A stretch of DNA of 64,000 nucleotides, from positions 18,601,667-18,665,666 of the forward strand of contig NC_054884.1 of assembly GCF_018320785.1 (NCBI RefSeq). The letters are read 5' to 3'. The translations under genes were made by a program, and so were the position numbers. The notes under the pieces are model-generated. The model was not told the origin of the DNA. It did no database searches and saw nothing but the letters and a program-made list of their open reading frames with translations. Shown one piece after another: positions 60,470 to 64,000 of the stretch (within the stretch, counting starts at the first letter, position 1; every line of letters starts with the position of its first letter). The DNA comes from Cheilinus undulatus. Lineage: Eukaryota > Chordata > Actinopteri > Labriformes > Labridae.

Positions 60470-61840
60470 AAAAGAAATAGTTGTAAAATCCCAGACAAGT
60501 CCACCAGTGAGGAGTTGAAAAAGTGTCCTAGTTCGTTTCTTGTCAGTGATATAGAGCAGGAGGGGACACACAATAGGAGGGAGGGGGGCTTTTGTGTATA
60601 CATCACTAAATCAGTATGGGGGACACGTAACCTGACCACAGGACTCTTTTGTCAGAACATTGTGATCAAAATACAGGTGTTATGAGTGAGCCAATGATCA
60701 GGTTGAGGAGGGGTTAACACGGCAAAGTGACCCTGCTAATGCTGGTTCCTGTTTAGTGACACAGAACACATGTTTCCATTCACAATGCTGATGAAATATA
60801 AAGGTGAAATACCTAATGGAAATAAACCTAAATTTGGCACGATTTGATATAGTGCCAATACTTTGCCCATATTATCCCCATAAAGCTGTGTGCATTATAA
60901 ATTGGTTTAAGCAAAATGGTGCAAATAAAGATATATTAATGGTTCATGGATTTTTATATGAAAAAAAATGTATGAAACGTTGTTAAATGTAAGTGGTATG
61001 AAGACAGTTTACATTTATTATTTCTAGGAAACAGGTATTGAATGCAAACCCTGAGGTAGTAACTCAAACCACAGGCTCCTTCAAACCTAAATATAAAATC
61101 TCTACTCCAACCTGCAGAGAGGAAGTGGTATTTGACACCTGTTTGGCTTCTTCAATAACAAAGAATTAACACATATTTACAAAAGCACAATCCAGATAAA
61201 GGATATTACATGCCACTGGAATTTTTTCTATCCCCATTACATCCCTCACTAAACATACAGCGTAGTGATGCTAAGCTTTTAATTGTCAGGTGATCCTGAA
61301 AAACGATACCACAGAAGCTAAACTGGATTTGTTCTCTAAACACTGGATTAAAAAGCAGGCTTTCAAGCTGACACAAACCACTGTAATGTTGACTGTATAG
61401 ATTGTAGAAATGTGAGACGACAAAAAGCTGAGTATGAAGCGTTTGTATCATCATACGTCTGGTAACATTTCAGCTACTCAACTTGTGAAATCTTTCAAGC
61501 TTTTTTGAGACAAAAGCCTGGGAATATGTTCCCTTCCACAATAAATAAATGGATATTATTTTGCATGGTAAAGGAACCCATCACTGCTTGATGAAATATG
61601 CAAATAGCTTTATAAGAGTTAGGTAACAAGATGGATATCATTGTAAAATATCAATCAAGCATTTGGTTAGCCGCCTTTGAAAAAATAAACTTGTTCAATT
61701 CTATTTATTTATACTGATTCATCCATACTCCATAGTAACAGAGTTACTGTGATGACCACTATATACAGATGCAGTATCAGAAGAAAGAACTTTAAATTCA
61801 TAAACACGTTCGCCCTACTTAACATAGCCTGCACCATCTC
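60470..61840. other. Upstream intergenic region
   Basis: Upstream of the tandem CA promoter. I see no exon, RNA gene or clear repeat here. Confidence 0.5.
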
Positions 61841-61849
61841 GTACCCCTT

Positions 61850-62590
61850 TTCTGTAGCTCCAATAGGGTAAAAAAGTTCACTGTGGTAAAATACCTCACC
61901 TCAGATGCACATTTCCCCTAATTTCTCTATTTACTGTAACTAAAATGCTGTAAGAGAGCTCACTGTGGTAAAAAGGCTCACCGCATATGCACATTTGCTC
62001 TCATTAATCTATTTAATATCCTTACAACTCTGTAAGGGAGCTCACTGTGGTAAAATTCCTCCCTTCAGATGCACAGTTGCACTATTAAATCTATTTACTG
62101 TAATCAAAATAGTCAGAGAGCTCACTATGGTAAAATGCCTCACCTCATAATTACAGTTGCACTAATGATCTATTTACTGTTATTAAAATACAGTATGAAA
62201 GCTCACTGTGGTAAAATGCCGAGAAGTAAGTGCATATTTGCACTTACTTCTCCATTTACTGGGATTTAAATACAGTAAGAAAGCTCACTGTGGTGAAATG
62301 CCTCACCTTAAAATCACATTTGCACTTATTTTTCTATTACCTAAAATGCTGTAAAAAAATAAAGAATAAAAAAAGCTCACTGTGATAAAATGCCTCACCT
62401 CAGCTGCACATTTCCACTGATTTCTCCATTTACTCAGACTAAAATACTATGAGAAAGCTCGGTGTGGTAAAATGCCTCACCTAATATGCACACTGGCCCT
62501 TATTTCTTTATTATCTGTAACTAAAATACTGTAAGAAAGCTCACTGTGGTAAAGCTCATAAGCACATTGGCACCTATCTATGTAAACTTT
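61850..62590. repeat. Minisatellite, about 82-bp unit, 9 copies
   Basis: The motif GCTCACTGTGGTAAAATGCC recurs at about 61877, 61959, 62041, 62121, 62202, 62284, 62376, 62458 and 62540. Between copies lies a conserved spacer (ATGCACATTTGCACT..TTTCTCTATTTACTG). Confidence 0.88.
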
Positions 62591-62599
62591 TTGTATCTT

Positions 62600-62760
62600 A
62601 TCTCATTTGCTGTTTCTAATCACCTTTTACATGCTTCGTTTAAAACGTTTTCATTGAGTTTCTTTTTCCCTTTGTCATTGTATTTTAATGTCCTGTGTGA
62701 AGCACTTTGAATTGCCTTGTTGCTGAAATGTGCTATACAAATAAACTTGCCTTGCCCATC
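62600..62760 (+). mobile_element. LINE-type 3' tail fragment
   Basis: The text GTGAAGCACTTTGAATTGCC and TGCTATACAAATAAACTTGC is a common 3' tail of fish retroposons. No coding part remains. Confidence 0.5.
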
Positions 62761-63094
62761 TCCCTCATGTAAAACTGCCCACATCCTTACACACTTTATA
62801 CTGCCGATCATCTCTTGTCAGCATTCTTGCACCCTTTGCACATCCTGGCAGCAATCATACTATCAATGCACACAGACTTGTTGCACTGGAAAAAATACTG
62901 GAAATTATTTGTACTTGTTTAAATCTCAATTTTTAATACTTTTACTTTGTTTTATTTTTCATGTTTAATGTTTAATTCCTGTACATTGAAAGAAAAGCTA
63001 ACCAGAGTCAAATTTCTCGTTGCATAAGCATACTTGGCTATAAAAGTTGACTCTGACATTAAAAAAAAAAGGTAGATAAACATGTTAAAAGCGT

Positions 63095-63840
63095 CACAGT
63101 GCTTTAGAGATGAAATTTATGGCTCTTTGAAGGGAGCCAGATCTTGTGGATCAGTTCCTTTCACAGAGCTGTTCAAAAAACTGGCTCATTTAATATTTTA
63201 TGATCTAAGAAGCTAGCCAAGGAGTAACTCATTTTATCCAGGAAATAATCACTGGAAGGAATGATAGGGGACAATTTGGGTCAGAATCATTCAAACATAG
63301 AATATATATTTGTGGGTCTATGTAGGTCTATCGTTGATAAAATCACTGAAAATGTCTTTAAGAAATTTAATAAACAAGAGAAAAATATAAATACCACATA
63401 CTGTGTAGTTCTGTGCTGTTAGTATTGCATGCATATATGTAGTATGACTGAATGCAAATTTTAGAGAAAACATTTCACGCAAGAATATTCTGATAAAAAA
63501 ACTCAATACTTAAAAAAGAACAATATTTCAAGTATTAGAAAAATAGATAAAACTACAGTAAATGAAAGAAAAATGTACACACAGCCTACTAGTCCTACTA
63601 GTATTTACACTGCAATGGACTGGTGACCTGTTGGAGTTTATACAGCTGCCTTGTAAAAAGTTAAACCCTGCAGAGGACTGCTGAACTGTCCTTGGGTGTA
63701 TAATCTTCTCACTCTGTGGAGTAACAAAGGAGGGATGAAAAAACGAAGGGCTCACAACTGTGAATCGGTTCCTGTCGTTCGTGTTAAAGAGCCGTTCAAA
63801 AGATTCGGATCGTTCATGAACGTCACATCTCTACAGCGCT
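63095..63840. mobile_element. hAT-like MITE
   Basis: The left end GTGCTTTAGAGATGA and the right end TCACATCTCTACAGCGC are imperfect inverted repeats about 740 bp apart. Interior pieces such as GGCTCTTTGAAGGGAGCC and GTTCATGAACG are typical of a fish hAT family. Confidence 0.55.
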
Positions 63841-64000
63841 TGTGTAGCAGACTCGTTTTGCTAGCTTTTTTTGTTCTCTGCCATTTCCTGGCTTAAGTCA
63901 AGTAAAAAAGCAGTCTTGGAAGAGCACAGATAAGACACAAATTACAAAATAGAAACCTTTAGAAAAGGAAGCTGAACTAATTGAGGGAGCAGGTAAAGTT

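Overview
This window looks like vertebrate, specifically ray-finned fish (probably percomorph), genomic DNA. It is AT-rich, with small GT-AG-split exons in long introns and many repeats typical of teleosts: Tc1-like elements, hAT-type MITEs, tRNA-derived SINEs, and L2-like and L1-like LINE pieces. I found no bacterial-style operons, CRISPR arrays or rRNA. All gene models below were built by reading splice sites and codon phase by hand.

Three protein-coding genes are supported. (1) On the + strand, positions 548-13651 hold eight 3' exons of a GPI-type membrane matrix metalloproteinase, best matched to MMP25 (MT6-MMP). The 5' exons lie outside the window. (2) On the - strand, positions 21803-19881 hold a complete eight-coding-exon gene for a 313-residue GPI-anchored carbonic anhydrase of the CA IV type. 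Its usual proton-shuttle His64 position is Arg. (3) On the - strand, positions 60218-32814 hold sixteen coding exons that join in one frame (1755 nt, 584 residues). They encode one signal peptide, two complete carbonic anhydrase domains in tandem and one GPI-type tail. The joining exon (44639-44534) is a former C-terminal exon. It ends in a strong splice donor instead of a hydrophobic tail and feeds into the second domain in the correct phase. This double-domain protein is the most interesting item here.

Layout: 1-13.7 kb is mmp25, with introns carrying Tc1 remnants, adjacent MITEs and a 52-bp minisatellite. 13.7-19.9 kb is the gene-poor space between the convergent mmp25 and CA genes. 19.9-22.4 kb is the single-domain CA gene and its promoter. 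22.4-32.8 kb is repeats, including two large inverted-repeat (foldback) structures and a 'gtggcaaaa' repeat family. 32.8-60.5 kb is the tandem CA gene, whose three long introns are largely transposable elements. 60.5-64 kb is intergenic, with an 82-bp minisatellite and a MITE.

All three products are predicted to enter the secretory pathway and sit outside the cell on a lipid anchor: one protease and two CO2-hydrating enzymes. The two CA genes are head-to-tail paralogs with the same exon plan (noncoding exon 1, ATG at the start of exon 2, same phases), so they arose by local duplication. Within the second gene, the catalytic exon block was duplicated again.
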